This document shows positions 7,513 through 14,459 of a stretch of DNA of 45,939 nt, piece after piece. Location of the stretch: assembly GCA_015065505.1 (NCBI GenBank), contig SVQE01000013.1, positions 1 through 45,939 on the forward strand. Reading direction: 5' to 3'. Within the stretch, counting starts at the first letter, position 1. Every line of letters starts with the position of its first letter. The notes beneath the pieces are model-generated. The model was not told where the DNA came from. It searched no databases and saw only the letters and a list, made by a program, of their open reading frames with translations. Source of the DNA: Oscillospiraceae bacterium. GTDB taxonomy: Bacteria; Bacillota; Clostridia; Oscillospirales; Acutalibacteraceae. The position numbers and the translations under genes are program-made.

Positions 7513-8727
7513 ATGGAAATTATACAAGGCGTTTTAGAAGTTTTAAAAAGCATATGGATGGGCAGCGGATATGCGTTTTTCTTCAACGGAGACGGTTGGA
7601 AGAATCTTGTAATGATTCTTTTTGCGTTTTTGTTCCTGTATCTGGGTATCAAACGCGGATTCGAGCCGCTGCTTATGATTCCGATTGCATTCGGAATGTT
7701 GCTTGCGAACCTTCCCGGTGCAAATCTTGCAGTTCAGTACCACGATTTGCAGGGCTTCATAGATTTGGTTGCGGGCAGACTGACCGACCCCGGCGGAAAG
7801 GTTTTAACACCGGGACTTATGGATTTTCTGTATTTCGGCGTTAAGGCAGGAATTTATCCGCCGCTGATTTTCCTCGGAATCGGTGCTATGACTGATTTTA
7901 CATCACTTATTGCAAGACCGAGCTCGCTCATTTTAGGTGCTGCGGCTCAGCTTGGTATATTTGTTGCATACATAATTGCTATTGTTCTTAAGTTTATGCC
8001 CAACGAGGCAGGCTCAATAGCTATTATCGGCGGTGCGGACGGACCTACGGCAATCTTCGTAACCTCGAAGCTTGCGCCCAATATGCTGGGTCCCATAGCC
8101 GTTGCGGCATATTCATATATGGCGCTTGTTCCCGTTATTCAGCCCCCGATTATGAGGATGCTGACAACTAAAAAAGAACGAAGCGTTGTTATGGAAAACC
8201 TCCGTCCCGTTTCAAAAACAGAAAAAATTCTGTTCCCGATTATGGTAACGGTTATCGTTTCTCTGTTCCTTCCCGATGCGGCAACACTTGTTGGTATGCT
8301 TATGCTCGGAAACCTTCTTAAAGAAAACGGAAGAACCGAAAGGATTGCAAAAGCAGCGCAAAACGAGCTTATGAATATTGTAACAATTCTTCTCGGCTTA
8401 TCCGTTGGTGCAACAACCTCGGCGCAGGCATTTTTGAATTGGAACACCATCAAAATTGTTATTCTCGGACTTGTTGCATTCGCTTTCGGAACAGCGGGCG
8501 GAACTCTTTTCGGCAAGCTTATGTATATCTTAACCAAGGGCAAGATAAATCCGCTCATCGGCTCGGCAGGCGTTTCTGCAGTTCCTATGGCGGCGCGTGT
8601 TTCGCAGAAGGTTGGTCAGGAAAACAATCCCTCAAACTTCCTTCTTATGCACGCAATGGGACCGAATGTTTCGGGTGTTATAGGCTCTGCCGTTGCAGCA
8701 GGTATTTTATTAACACTATTAGGATAA
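7513..8727 (+). CDS. oadB: sodium-translocating decarboxylase beta subunit
   Basis: A 404-residue polytopic membrane protein that couples carboxybiotin decarboxylation to Na+ export. Many hydrophobic segments are visible, together with the family signature GGADGPTAIFVTSKLAP near residues 176-192 (the Asp is the Na+/proton-coupling residue in OadB) and the C-terminal conserved ASAVA-type helix (MHAMGPNVSGVIGSAVAAGIL). Full length for the family. It sits behind oadG with AGGAGAA (7499-7505). The carboxyltransferase alpha subunit and biotin carrier are not in the window, so the pump's substrate (oxaloacetate, methylmalonyl-CoA or other) cannot be decided. Confidence 0.93.
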   Translation: MEIIQGVLEVLKSIWMGSGYAFFFNGDGWKNLVMILFAFLFLYLGIKRGFEPLLMIPIAFGMLLANLPGANLAVQYHDLQGFIDLVAGRLTDPGGKVLTPGLMDFLYFGVKAGIYPPLIFLGIGAMTDFTSLIARPSSLILGAAAQLGIFVAYIIAIVLKFMPNEAGSIAIIGGADGPTAIFVTSKLAPNMLGPIAVAAYSYMALVPVIQPPIMRMLTTKKERSVVMENLRPVSKTEKILFPIMVTVIVSLFLPDAATLVGMLMLGNLLKENGRTERIAKAAQNELMNIVTILLGLSVGATTSAQAFLNWNTIKIVILGLVAFAFGTAGGTLFGKLMYILTKGKINPLIGSAGVSAVPMAARVSQKVGQENNPSNFLLMHAMGPNVSGVIGSAVAAGILLTLLG

Positions 8728-8740
8728 AAATAATTAGTAG

Positions 8741-8762
8741 GGGAGGCTCTCCCGAGCCTCCC
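8741..8762. repeat. 8-bp-stem hairpin between oadB and pcrA
   Basis: GGGAGGCT and AGCCTCCC with a six-base loop, sitting in the 59-base gap. The tail GATTTATTATATT is not a clean U run, so it could be a weak terminator or part of a dispersed short palindrome family. Confidence 0.45.
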
Positions 8763-8786
8763 GATTTATTATATTAAGGAAAAGCT

Positions 8787-11078
8787 ATGAACAAAGATGC
8801 AGTAAAGCCGAATATTCAGCAGCAGAAGGTTATTGAAGCTGTTAACGGACCCGTGCTTGTTGTTGCAGGCGCAGGAACGGGAAAAACCGCAACAATAGTT
8901 AAAAGAATTGAGCATATTCTGAGCGACGGTTATGCTCTGCCGTGGCAGGTGCTTGCCATAACCTTCACAAACAAGGCGGCAGGCGAGCTTAAGGAAAGAC
9001 TGCTTAACACAGTCGGCGAAGAGGCTAATGAAATATGGGCGCAGACCTTCCACTCAATGTGTGCAAGAATGCTCAGAAGATTTGCCGACAGAATCGGTTA
9101 TTCGCAGCACTTCACAATATACGACACCGATGACCAGAAGCGTGTTATGAAGCGTGTTCAGAAGAGCCTCGGTATTGAGGATAAGTTTTTGAACCACCGC
9201 TCAATTCTTGCCGAAATCAGCAATGCAAAGGATAGTCTTGTTGACCCGAAGGAATATAAGGCAACAACCGTAAACGATTTTCGTAAGGCAAAAATTGCAC
9301 AGTGCTACGACGAATACCAGAAAGAGCTGCTTAAAGCGGACGCAATGGATTTTGATGATATGATTTTCAACACCGTTCGTCTGCTTAAAGAAAACGAGGA
9401 TGTTTTGCAGCTCTATCAGCATCAGTTTAAATATGTTATTGTTGATGAGTATCAGGACACAAGCTACGCGCAGTATGTTTTAACCTATCTGCTTGCAGGC
9501 GAGTACCATAATATTTGCGTTGTCGGCGACGACGACCAGAGTATTTATCGTTTTCGCGGCGCAACCATTGAAAACATTATGCGCTTTAAAGAGCGTTATG
9601 AAAAAGAGGGGCTCAAGGTTATTCAGCTTGAGCTTGCCGAAAACTACCGCTCTAAGCAGAATATTCTCGACGCGGCAAATTCGGTTATTAAAAACAATAA
9701 CACTCGCCTTGCAGATAAGCACCTGTTATCATATACGGGGCAGGCAGGCGAAAAGGTTGTTTTATATACTGCAAACAGCGAAACGGACGAGGCTCAGTTC
9801 ATTGTTGATGAGATTAATGAGAATGTTAAAAACGGCAGAAGCTACCGCGACCACGCTGTTTTATACCGTATGAACGCCCAGTCAAGAAACATAGAAATTA
9901 TGCTTGCAAAATCGGGTGTTTCATATAAGATTATCGGCGGAAACCGTTTCTTCGACAGAAAGGAAATCAAGGATATTATTTCCTATTTTGCCGTAATCAG
10001 CAACCCTGCTGATAATGTGCGTCTGCAGCGAATTATCAACACGCCCAAAAGGGGAATAGGCGACACAATGTTTGCCTATATTCTTGAAATTGCATCAATA
10101 AACAGAATGACTGCATTCGAGGTCTGCGAGCACGCCGACGAGTTTTCAAAAACCGCAAGAAGCGCAGGCAAGCTCAGGGAATTCTGCGAATTGATTAAGC
10201 ATTTTCAAACCTGCCTTGAGGACGGAATGAGCGTTAATGATTTGCTTCAGGAAGTGCTTGAAAAAACAAAATACTTTGATTATCTTGATGAGGAAGACCC
10301 GATTAAAGCGGACGACAGAAAAAACAATGTCAGCGAGCTTTCCTCAATGCTTATTAAATATGAGGAAGAGGAAGAAAGCTTCTCGCTCACCGATTTTCTT
10401 GAGGATGTTGCGCTTGTTTCAGATATTGATTCATATAACGAGGATGATGACTGCGTTGTGCTTATGACTCTTCACTCTGCAAAGGGACTTGAATTTCCCG
10501 TTGTTTTCATTCCCGGACTTGAAGAGGGCATTTTTCCAGGAAATCAGAGCTTATACAGCGATGAGGAGCTTGAAGAGGAACGCCGTCTTGCCTATGTTGG
10601 CATAACAAGAGCAAAGGAAAAGCTCTATCTTATCAATGCGCGTCAGCGAATGCTCTACGGAACAACAAACAGAAACACAATTTCCCGTTTTGTTAAGGAA
10701 ATTCCTCAGGATGTAACCGACGACAGAAGCGTTTACACTCAGAAATCATATGGCTATTCCTCGGGATTTCAGACGGATAACGATTATTATTCCTTCGGAA
10801 CTCCGAAAAAAGACCATAAATTCAGCCGCGCCCGTCAGATTGGGGATGCAAAGCAGAGCTCCTCTGCGGCGCATCAGTTCGGTCAGGCAGGAACAGGCGC
10901 AAATGCCGCTTCAGATGTTAAATACAACACGGGCGACACAGTGCGCCATAAGAGCTTCGGAACGGGCGTTATTCTTTCAACCCAGCCCATGGGCAACGAT
11001 GTTCTTCTTGAAGTTGCGTTCGACAGAGCAGGAACGAAGAAATTAATGGCAAATTTCGCCAAACTTGAAAAAGTTTAA
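8787..11078 (+). CDS. pcrA: ATP-dependent DNA helicase PcrA/UvrD
   Basis: A superfamily 1A 3'-5' helicase of 763 residues, involved in repair and replication-fork maintenance. The motifs run in order: Walker A GAGTGKT (28-34), motif Ia ITFTNKAAGEL, Walker B VDEYQDTS (about 217-225), motif III DDDQSIYRFRGA, motif IV ENYRSKQNIL, motif V LMTLHSAKGLEFPVVF (about 560), and motif VI RLAYVGITRAKEKL (about 612). The C-terminal 50 residues (GDTVRHKSFGTGVIL) form the Tudor-like domain of PcrA that contacts RNA polymerase in Bacillus. AAGGA (8776-8780) supports the ATG. It appears monocistronic or distally co-transcribed with oadB. Confidence 0.95.
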   Translation: MNKDAVKPNIQQQKVIEAVNGPVLVVAGAGTGKTATIVKRIEHILSDGYALPWQVLAITFTNKAAGELKERLLNTVGEEANEIWAQTFHSMCARMLRRFADRIGYSQHFTIYDTDDQKRVMKRVQKSLGIEDKFLNHRSILAEISNAKDSLVDPKEYKATTVNDFRKAKIAQCYDEYQKELLKADAMDFDDMIFNTVRLLKENEDVLQLYQHQFKYVIVDEYQDTSYAQYVLTYLLAGEYHNICVVGDDDQSIYRFRGATIENIMRFKERYEKEGLKVIQLELAENYRSKQNILDAANSVIKNNNTRLADKHLLSYTGQAGEKVVLYTANSETDEAQFIVDEINENVKNGRSYRDHAVLYRMNAQSRNIEIMLAKSGVSYKIIGGNRFFDRKEIKDIISYFAVISNPADNVRLQRIINTPKRGIGDTMFAYILEIASINRMTAFEVCEHADEFSKTARSAGKLREFCELIKHFQTCLEDGMSVNDLLQEVLEKTKYFDYLDEEDPIKADDRKNNVSELSSMLIKYEEEEESFSLTDFLEDVALVSDIDSYNEDDDCVVLMTLHSAKGLEFPVVFIPGLEEGIFPGNQSLYSDEELEEERRLAYVGITRAKEKLYLINARQRMLYGTTNRNTISRFVKEIPQDVTDDRSVYTQKSYGYSSGFQTDNDYYSFGTPKKDHKFSRARQIGDAKQSSSAAHQFGQAGTGANAASDVKYNTGDTVRHKSFGTGVILSTQPMGNDVLLEVAFDRAGTKKLMANFAKLEKV

Positions 11079-11100
11079 GGTCGTTACCTGAACAGCACAC

Positions 11101-11158
11101 GGGGACATTCCTCTCCAAACGGCGCTTTTCATTGGTTCGCGTTCGGAGGTGTGTCCCC
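11101..11158. repeat. long imperfect inverted repeat after pcrA
   Basis: GGGGACA (11101-11107) pairs with TGTCCCC (11152-11158). Inside, imperfect CCTC-CC and GG-GAGG blocks and AACG/CGTT extend the hairpin around a loop near 11125-11138. There is no U tract, so it looks more like a dispersed palindromic element than a terminator. The rest of the 202-base gap up to 11223 shows nothing else clear. Confidence 0.45.
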
Positions 11159-11223
11159 ATGGAAAGCGAATAGATGCGTCCGTATTACTTCAGTTTCGGC
11201 GAAAAATGACGCACAATTATACA

Positions 11224-11274
11224 ACTCCTTCATAGTATGTATTGAAGTTAGCTTCAATAATTTTGTGAAGGAGT
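11224..11274 (+). promoter_or_regulatory. leader hairpin that buries the ribosome site of the 11281 gene
   Basis: An outer 9-bp perfect stem pairs ACTCCTTCA (11224-11232) with TGAAGGAGT (11266-11274), and an inner 8-bp stem pairs TATTGAAG (11240-11247) with CTTCAATA (11252-11259). The 3' strand of the outer stem is the AAGGAG ribosome site of the gene starting at 11281. This would allow control of translation by structure; alternatively the symmetry is a protein operator. Confidence 0.55.
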
Positions 11275-11280
11275 ATTTTT

Positions 11281-12090
11281 ATGCCTGATGTTCCTATTAT
11301 TAATAATAGCGAAAGAAAATTAAACGAAACCGTTTGCGTGGATACAAAAAGAATATTCGATTCCTGCGTAAGCAAGGATTGCCTCGAGGAATTAAGAGTA
11401 ACCTTTTTTGATAACAACCAGGACCTTATAGACAGCGCGGTTAATGTTAAAACAAGGAATGCAAGCGTTGAAGCAGTCAGCGTTGATGTTGACGAGGTGC
11501 CGTTTAACAGAGGTTACTACAGTGTTGACATAACCTGCTATTTCAAGATTGGATTTGATACTTATTCTGCACTGTGCACAACACCGCAGGTTGCCGAGGG
11601 CTACACAAGCTTTAACAAAAAATGCATTCTCTACGGCTCGGAGGGCAGAGTTAAAATCTTTGCTTCAAGCTCTGAAACAGATAATCTTGAATGCGCCGAA
11701 GCACCGCAGTACACAAGCCCCAATGCAAAGGTTCAGCTTGTTGACCCGATTGTTCTCGACACAGATATTCTCGCCGCAACAACGCCCGGTATTCCTGCAC
11801 TTATAACCTCGTTCCCGCAGAGCATTCTTGATGAGGTAACCGACCCAACTCCCGTTACAGACGGCGAGGATGCTGTTCTTGTTTCCCTCGGACTTTTCTC
11901 AATAGTTCAGATGGAACGCGATTGCCAGATGCTTATGCCTGCTTATGATTACTGCATCCCCGAAAGAGAATGCCAGTGCAACACGCAGGATGCATGCACA
12001 ACCTTCCAGGGCATTGATTTCCCCGTTGAAGAATTCTTCCCGAGCGAAAGAGACGATTCAAACAACGGCTGCTGCAATAACGAAAGATAA
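11281..12090 (+). CDS. conserved-looking hypothetical protein with Cys-rich C-terminus
   Basis: A 269-residue soluble-looking protein without signal peptide or membrane span. The N-terminal part has a repeated theme of Asp/Val-rich beta strands with paired Cys (VCVDTKRIFDSCVSKDCLEEL at about 20-40). The middle (about 70-125) reads like a beta domain (YYSVDITCYFKIGFDTY). The C-terminal 40 residues carry a Cys cluster (CIPERECQCNTQDAC and a final CC). Opening phrases like VDTKR.FDSC.DKDCLE are, as I recall, seen in uncharacterised clostridial proteins, some linked to spore or surface structures, but I cannot assign a family here. A strong AAGGAG sits in the leader hairpin, and a long hairpin terminator follows, so it is probably a single-gene unit. 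Confidence 0.7.
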   Translation: MPDVPIINNSERKLNETVCVDTKRIFDSCVSKDCLEELRVTFFDNNQDLIDSAVNVKTRNASVEAVSVDVDEVPFNRGYYSVDITCYFKIGFDTYSALCTTPQVAEGYTSFNKKCILYGSEGRVKIFASSSETDNLECAEAPQYTSPNAKVQLVDPIVLDTDILAATTPGIPALITSFPQSILDEVTDPTPVTDGEDAVLVSLGLFSIVQMERDCQMLMPAYDYCIPERECQCNTQDACTTFQGIDFPVEEFFPSERDDSNNGCCNNER

Positions 12091-12100
12091 TGCAAAAAAC

Positions 12101-12174
12101 GGCTCCCTTATGTAAAGGGTGGGCAACTTAGGCTATTAAATCCCTAAGTCGCCCACCCTAAAGGGAGCTTTTTT
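12101..12174 (+). terminator. long hairpin terminator after the 11281 gene
   Basis: The outer arms GCTCCCTT (12102-12109) and AAGGGAGC (12161-12168) are followed by TTTTTT. The inner arms at 12117-12131 and 12144-12158 pair at 14 of 15 positions (GGGTGGGC-x-ACTTAG). The unusually long stem suggests a palindromic repeat has been recruited as terminator. Confidence 0.75.
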
Positions 12175-12198
12175 GATTTGAAATATAGGTTTTTTGTG

Positions 12199-12217
12199 GC
12201 GACAGTCGAGCTATGCT
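12199..12217 (+). repeat. 19-nt motif shared with 44243-44261
   Basis: GGCGACAGTCGAGCTATGC here and GGCGACAGTTGAGCTATGC at 44243-44261 differ by one base. Both follow a T-rich run and precede a promoter or gene region. The function is unknown. Confidence 0.5.
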
Positions 12218-12225
12218 GTTAAGAT

Positions 12226-12276
12226 AATACAACTTTTAGGCGTATATGTCAATACAATTTTAAGATGTATTATAAT
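12226..12276 (+). promoter_or_regulatory. candidate promoter and operator of the Xre gene
   Basis: TATAAT lies at 12271-12276, about 20 bases before the ribosome site AAAGGATGTG. The -35 region is weak. Upstream is a direct repeat, AATACAACTTTTA (12226-12238) and AATACAATTTTAAG (12251-12264), spaced 25 bases, that could bind the Xre protein itself (inference). Confidence 0.4.
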
Positions 12277-12296
12277 AAAACAAAGGATGTGAGATT

Positions 12297-12497
12297 ATGT
12301 ATAAAAGAATCAAGGATTTAAGAGAGGACTGCGATTTAAAACAGTGCGATATCGCAAAGGTTATCAACACAACTCAGCAGCAATACAGCAAGATTGAAAA
12401 CGGCAAATCAGAGCCTACAGCAGAAAAGCTTGTAAAGCTCGCGCAGTTTTACAAGGTATCCGTTGACTATATTCTCGGATTATCGGATAAAAAATAA
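12297..12497 (+). CDS. Xre-family helix-turn-helix regulator
   Basis: A 66-residue protein made almost entirely of a lambda-repressor-like HTH domain (about residues 3-60). The recognition helix region reads TTQQQYSKIENGKSEPT, and the ending FYKVSVDYILGLSDKK is the standard close of stand-alone Xre proteins. It probably binds DNA as a dimer, and the direct repeat upstream suggests autoregulation. AAAGGATGTG precedes the ATG. The flavin split-barrel gene starts 17 bases downstream, which makes it a candidate co-regulated gene. The ligand is unknown. Confidence 0.9.
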   Translation: MYKRIKDLREDCDLKQCDIAKVINTTQQQYSKIENGKSEPTAEKLVKLAQFYKVSVDYILGLSDKK

Positions 12498-12514
12498 TTT
12501 ATTAGGAGAAAGCT

Positions 12515-12991
12515 ATGTTCAGAAAAATGAGAAGATATAAGCAGGAAATCCCGAGGGAAGAATGCATTGAACTGCTGAAAAACGAGAAAAGGGGAGTGCT
12601 TTCAATCATCGGCGATGAGGGCTATCCCTACGGCATTCCGCTCAACCATTTTTACAGTGAAAAAGACGGAAGAATCTATTTTCACGGTGCAAAAGAAGGG
12701 CATAAAATAGATGCAATTAAGAAAAACAACAAGGTTTGCTACACCGTTTTTGATAAGGGCTATCGCAAAGAGGGCGAATGGGCGCTCAATGTTAAAAGTG
12801 TTGTTGTTTTCGGCAGAATCAGCCTTGTTGAAAATGGGGAAAAGGCAGAGGAAATATGCACCGAGCTTTGCAGAAAATTCACCGATGATGAAGAATATTT
12901 AAAGTATGAAATTGAGCATTCACTGAAAAATGTTCAGTGCCTTGAAATAGAAATAGAGCATATAACGGGCAAGCTCGTTAACGAATCATAG
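12515..12991 (+). CDS. pyridoxamine-5'-phosphate-oxidase-like flavin split-barrel protein (NimA-like)
   Basis: A 158-residue split-barrel protein of the PNPOx-like superfamily. Recognisable blocks are the helix IPREECIELLKNEKRGVLSI, the strand DEGYPYGIPLNHFYSE, the heart of the FMN/heme site IYFHGAKEGHKIDAIKKNNKVCYTVFD, and VVVFGRISLVENGEKAEE. This arrangement is that of NimA/NimC-type nitroreductase-like proteins common in clostridia. The substrate is not determinable. TAGGAGAAAG precedes the ATG, and the GNAT gene starts ten bases after its stop, forming a small operon with the Xre, GNAT and TfoX-N genes. Confidence 0.82.
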   Translation: MFRKMRRYKQEIPREECIELLKNEKRGVLSIIGDEGYPYGIPLNHFYSEKDGRIYFHGAKEGHKIDAIKKNNKVCYTVFDKGYRKEGEWALNVKSVVVFGRISLVENGEKAEEICTELCRKFTDDEEYLKYEIEHSLKNVQCLEIEIEHITGKLVNES

Positions 12992-13000
12992 AGGTTGAAA

Positions 13001-13492
13001 ATGATAATAAGAAAAGCTGAAAACAGGGATGCAAAAAGAATAGTTGAGATGCTTTCTCAGGTGCTTGAGCTGCATGCCGAAATCCGCCCCGATATTTTTC
13101 TTTCGGGAACAACGAAGTATAACGAAGAAGAGATAATTAAAATCTTAAACACCGAAAACAAGCTTACATATGTTGCAGTTGGTGAGGACGATATTGCCGT
13201 CGGATATGCTATGTGCATTTTGAAAAACACCTTTCAAAACAGCAATATGAACCCCTTTAAAATTTTGTATATTGATGATATCTGCGTTGATTGGGCGGCA
13301 AGAGGACAGCATATCGGAACACAGCTTTTTGAATATGTTAAGCAGCAGGCAAAAGCGCTTGAATGCTATGAAATAACCCTCAATGTCTGGGAGGGAAACA
13401 GCGCTGCAGCAGCCTTTTATAACAATATGGGAATGAAGCCCAAAAGAACCGAAATGGAACTGATTATAGGAGAGAAAAATGGCGTCAAGTAA
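13001..13492 (+). CDS. GNAT-family N-acetyltransferase
   Basis: A 163-residue acetyltransferase. The opening MIIRKAENRDAKRIVEML is the standard GNAT N-terminal beta1-alpha1. The acetyl-CoA loop is seen in ILYIDDICVDWAARGQHIGTQLFEYVKQQA (a variant of V...RG.GIG..L), and the C-terminal LNVWEGNSAAAAFYNNMGMKPKRTEMEL is the usual beta6-alpha4 end. An in-frame TTG at 12995 would add two residues; ATG 13001 fits GAGG (12991-12994) better. The gene overlaps the next one by 14 bases. The acceptor substrate is unknown. Confidence 0.88.
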   Translation: MIIRKAENRDAKRIVEMLSQVLELHAEIRPDIFLSGTTKYNEEEIIKILNTENKLTYVAVGEDDIAVGYAMCILKNTFQNSNMNPFKILYIDDICVDWAARGQHIGTQLFEYVKQQAKALECYEITLNVWEGNSAAAAFYNNMGMKPKRTEMELIIGEKNGVK

Positions 13493-13772
13493 GGAATATT
13501 TAAACTATGTTTCAGAACAGCTTTCCGATTTGGAGGGCGTGACATATAGGGCAATGATGGGCGAATATATCATATATTACGGCGGCAAGGTTATCGGCGG
13601 AATATACGATAACAGATTTCTTGTTAAGCAGACAAAAGCATCAAAAGCCCTGCTTTTTGATGCACCCCTCGAGCTTCCATATGAAGGTGCAAAAGAGATG
13701 TTTTTAGTCGATGTTGATAACAGGGAATTGCTGAATGAATTAATTCCGCGAATAGCAAATGATTTGCAATAA
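13479..13772 (+). CDS. TfoX N-terminal-domain protein
   Basis: A 97-residue protein that matches the TfoX/Sxy N-terminal domain alone: SKEYLNYVSEQLSDLEGVTYRAMMGEYIIYYGGKVIGGIYDNRFLVK, followed by the Leu/Pro segment typical of the family. Proteobacterial TfoX regulates competence, but stand-alone N-domain proteins in Firmicutes are of unknown function, so no competence role is claimed. It begins inside the end of the GNAT gene, with GGAGAG (13469-13474) as ribosome site. The end of the gene runs straight into a palindrome array. Confidence 0.85.
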   Translation: MASSKEYLNYVSEQLSDLEGVTYRAMMGEYIIYYGGKVIGGIYDNRFLVKQTKASKALLFDAPLELPYEGAKEMFLVDVDNRELLNELIPRIANDLQ

Positions 13773-13773
13773 C

Positions 13774-13871
13774 TTTTTGCGAACAGCAAATAATACCACT
13801 GTTTGCAAAGCAAATAATATCGCTTTGAACAAAATTCAAAATATCGCATTGCGCTCGCGCAATATATCGCT
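13774..13871. repeat. palindrome array A (ATATCGC linker, about 24-nt period)
   Basis: Four small inverted repeats (TTTGC..GCAAA, TTGAAC..TTCAA, TTGCGC..GCGCAA and a degenerate first one) are each followed by a linker ATATCGC or a variant. The linkers start at 13793 (ATACCAC), 13817, 13841 and 13864, a spacing of 24, 24 and 23 bases. The module order is the same as at 43974-44066. Not coding. Confidence 0.7.
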
Positions 13872-13931
13872 GTGACGTAAGGGAACTTAGCCCTTGCACC
13901 ATTATTTTGTCAGACACATCGCTCTGCAATT

Positions 13932-13960
13932 AAAACCCGCAGGAATATCCTGCGGGTTTT
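13932..13960. terminator. bidirectional terminator between the TfoX-N gene and the Phd gene
   Basis: AAAACCCGCAGGA (13932-13944) pairs with TCCTGCGGGTTTT (13948-13960). A-runs and T-runs on both sides let it serve convergent transcription from both strands. Confidence 0.85.
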
Positions 13961-13972
13961 GTTATTACAAGC

Positions 13973-14233
13973 TTATACTTCATACTGCTTCCTTAAGTCA
14001 GATAATGCTTCCTTTGCGTCTCTGATTTCCCCTTTGCTTATTGCTTCCTCAGCCTGGGCAAGCTTCTTTTCAACATCTGTTATAAATAAGCTCTTTTCGT
14101 ATGTTTCCATACTCATAACAACCATATCGCCGTAACCGTTTTTTGTAATAAAAATCGGCTCATTCTTCATATGGCACATTGCGGATATTTCACTTGTATT
14201 TTTCAAATCTCTTATTGGAATAATCTGCGGCAT
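13973..14233 (-). CDS. Phd/YefM-family antitoxin-like protein (solo)
   Basis: An 86-residue protein starting MPQIIPIRDLKNTSEISAMCHMKNEPIFITKNGYGDMVVMSMETYE, the classic Phd/YefM N-terminal DNA-binding domain. The C-terminal helix (VEKKLAQAEEAISKGEIRDAKEALSDL) would bind a partner. Phd proteins neutralise Doc or RelE-type toxins and repress their own operon. Here no toxin gene is adjacent: a terminator follows directly, and upstream is only a promoter. AAGGAG (14242-14247, minus strand) and a clean promoter support expression. It may be an orphan antitoxin or a regulator, or the toxin may lie elsewhere. Confidence 0.88.
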   Translation of the reverse strand: MPQIIPIRDLKNTSEISAMCHMKNEPIFITKNGYGDMVVMSMETYEKSLFITDVEKKLAQAEEAISKGEIRDAKEALSDLRKQYEV

Positions 14234-14254
14234 AATATCAACTCCTTTACTTGT

Positions 14255-14289
14255 GGTATTATTATACCATAATTATCCCTCGACTTCAA
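14255..14289 (-). promoter_or_regulatory. promoter and operator of the Phd-like gene
   Basis: On the minus strand, TTGAAG (14284-14289), a 17-base spacer and TATAAT (14261-14266). The -10 box lies inside the inverted repeat GGTAT-N4-ATACC (14255-14268), a natural site for autorepression, as is known for Phd/YefM proteins. Confidence 0.7.
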
Positions 14290-14332
14290 GAAAAAATAAC
14301 AAATTTTTTGCAGGGCGCGATGCCAAATGATT

Positions 14333-14362
14333 AAAGCCGCAAGGATTTTCCTTGCGGCTTTT
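14333..14362. terminator. terminator downstream of malQ
   Basis: The arms GCCGCAAGG and CCTTGCGGC with loop ATTTT are flanked by A- and T-runs. The same arms and loop recur at 44869-44891 after an unrelated gene, so this terminator sequence is itself a repeat. Confidence 0.75.
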
Positions 14363-14459
14363 GCGATATACCTTCGGTGCGATATTTCGCGCTGTGCGCG
14401 AAGTGATATTATCTGCTTCGCAGATAGTGATATTAAAAATTCTAAGAATTTTTAGTTGT
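14363..14459. repeat. palindrome array B (reverse orientation)
   Basis: The linker appears as GCGATAT (14363, 14379) and GTGATAT (14403, 14427), with palindromes between them: CCTTCGG, CGCGC..GCGCG, TATCTGC..GCAGATA and TAAAAATTC..GAATTTTTA. Spacings are 16, 24 and 24 bases. The last palindrome overlaps the malQ stop codon region (14442). Confidence 0.68.

Noticed and set aside
8139-8558. 139-codon minus-strand frame inside oadB
   Set aside because: It is a shadow of a conserved membrane-protein gene; low-complexity composition and no ribosome site.
12205-12217. GAGCTATGCTGTT matches part of a Streptococcus-type II-A CRISPR repeat
   Set aside because: Only 13 bases match, once, without repeats, spacers, tracrRNA partner or cas genes in the window. 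The longer match to 44243 is a better explanation.
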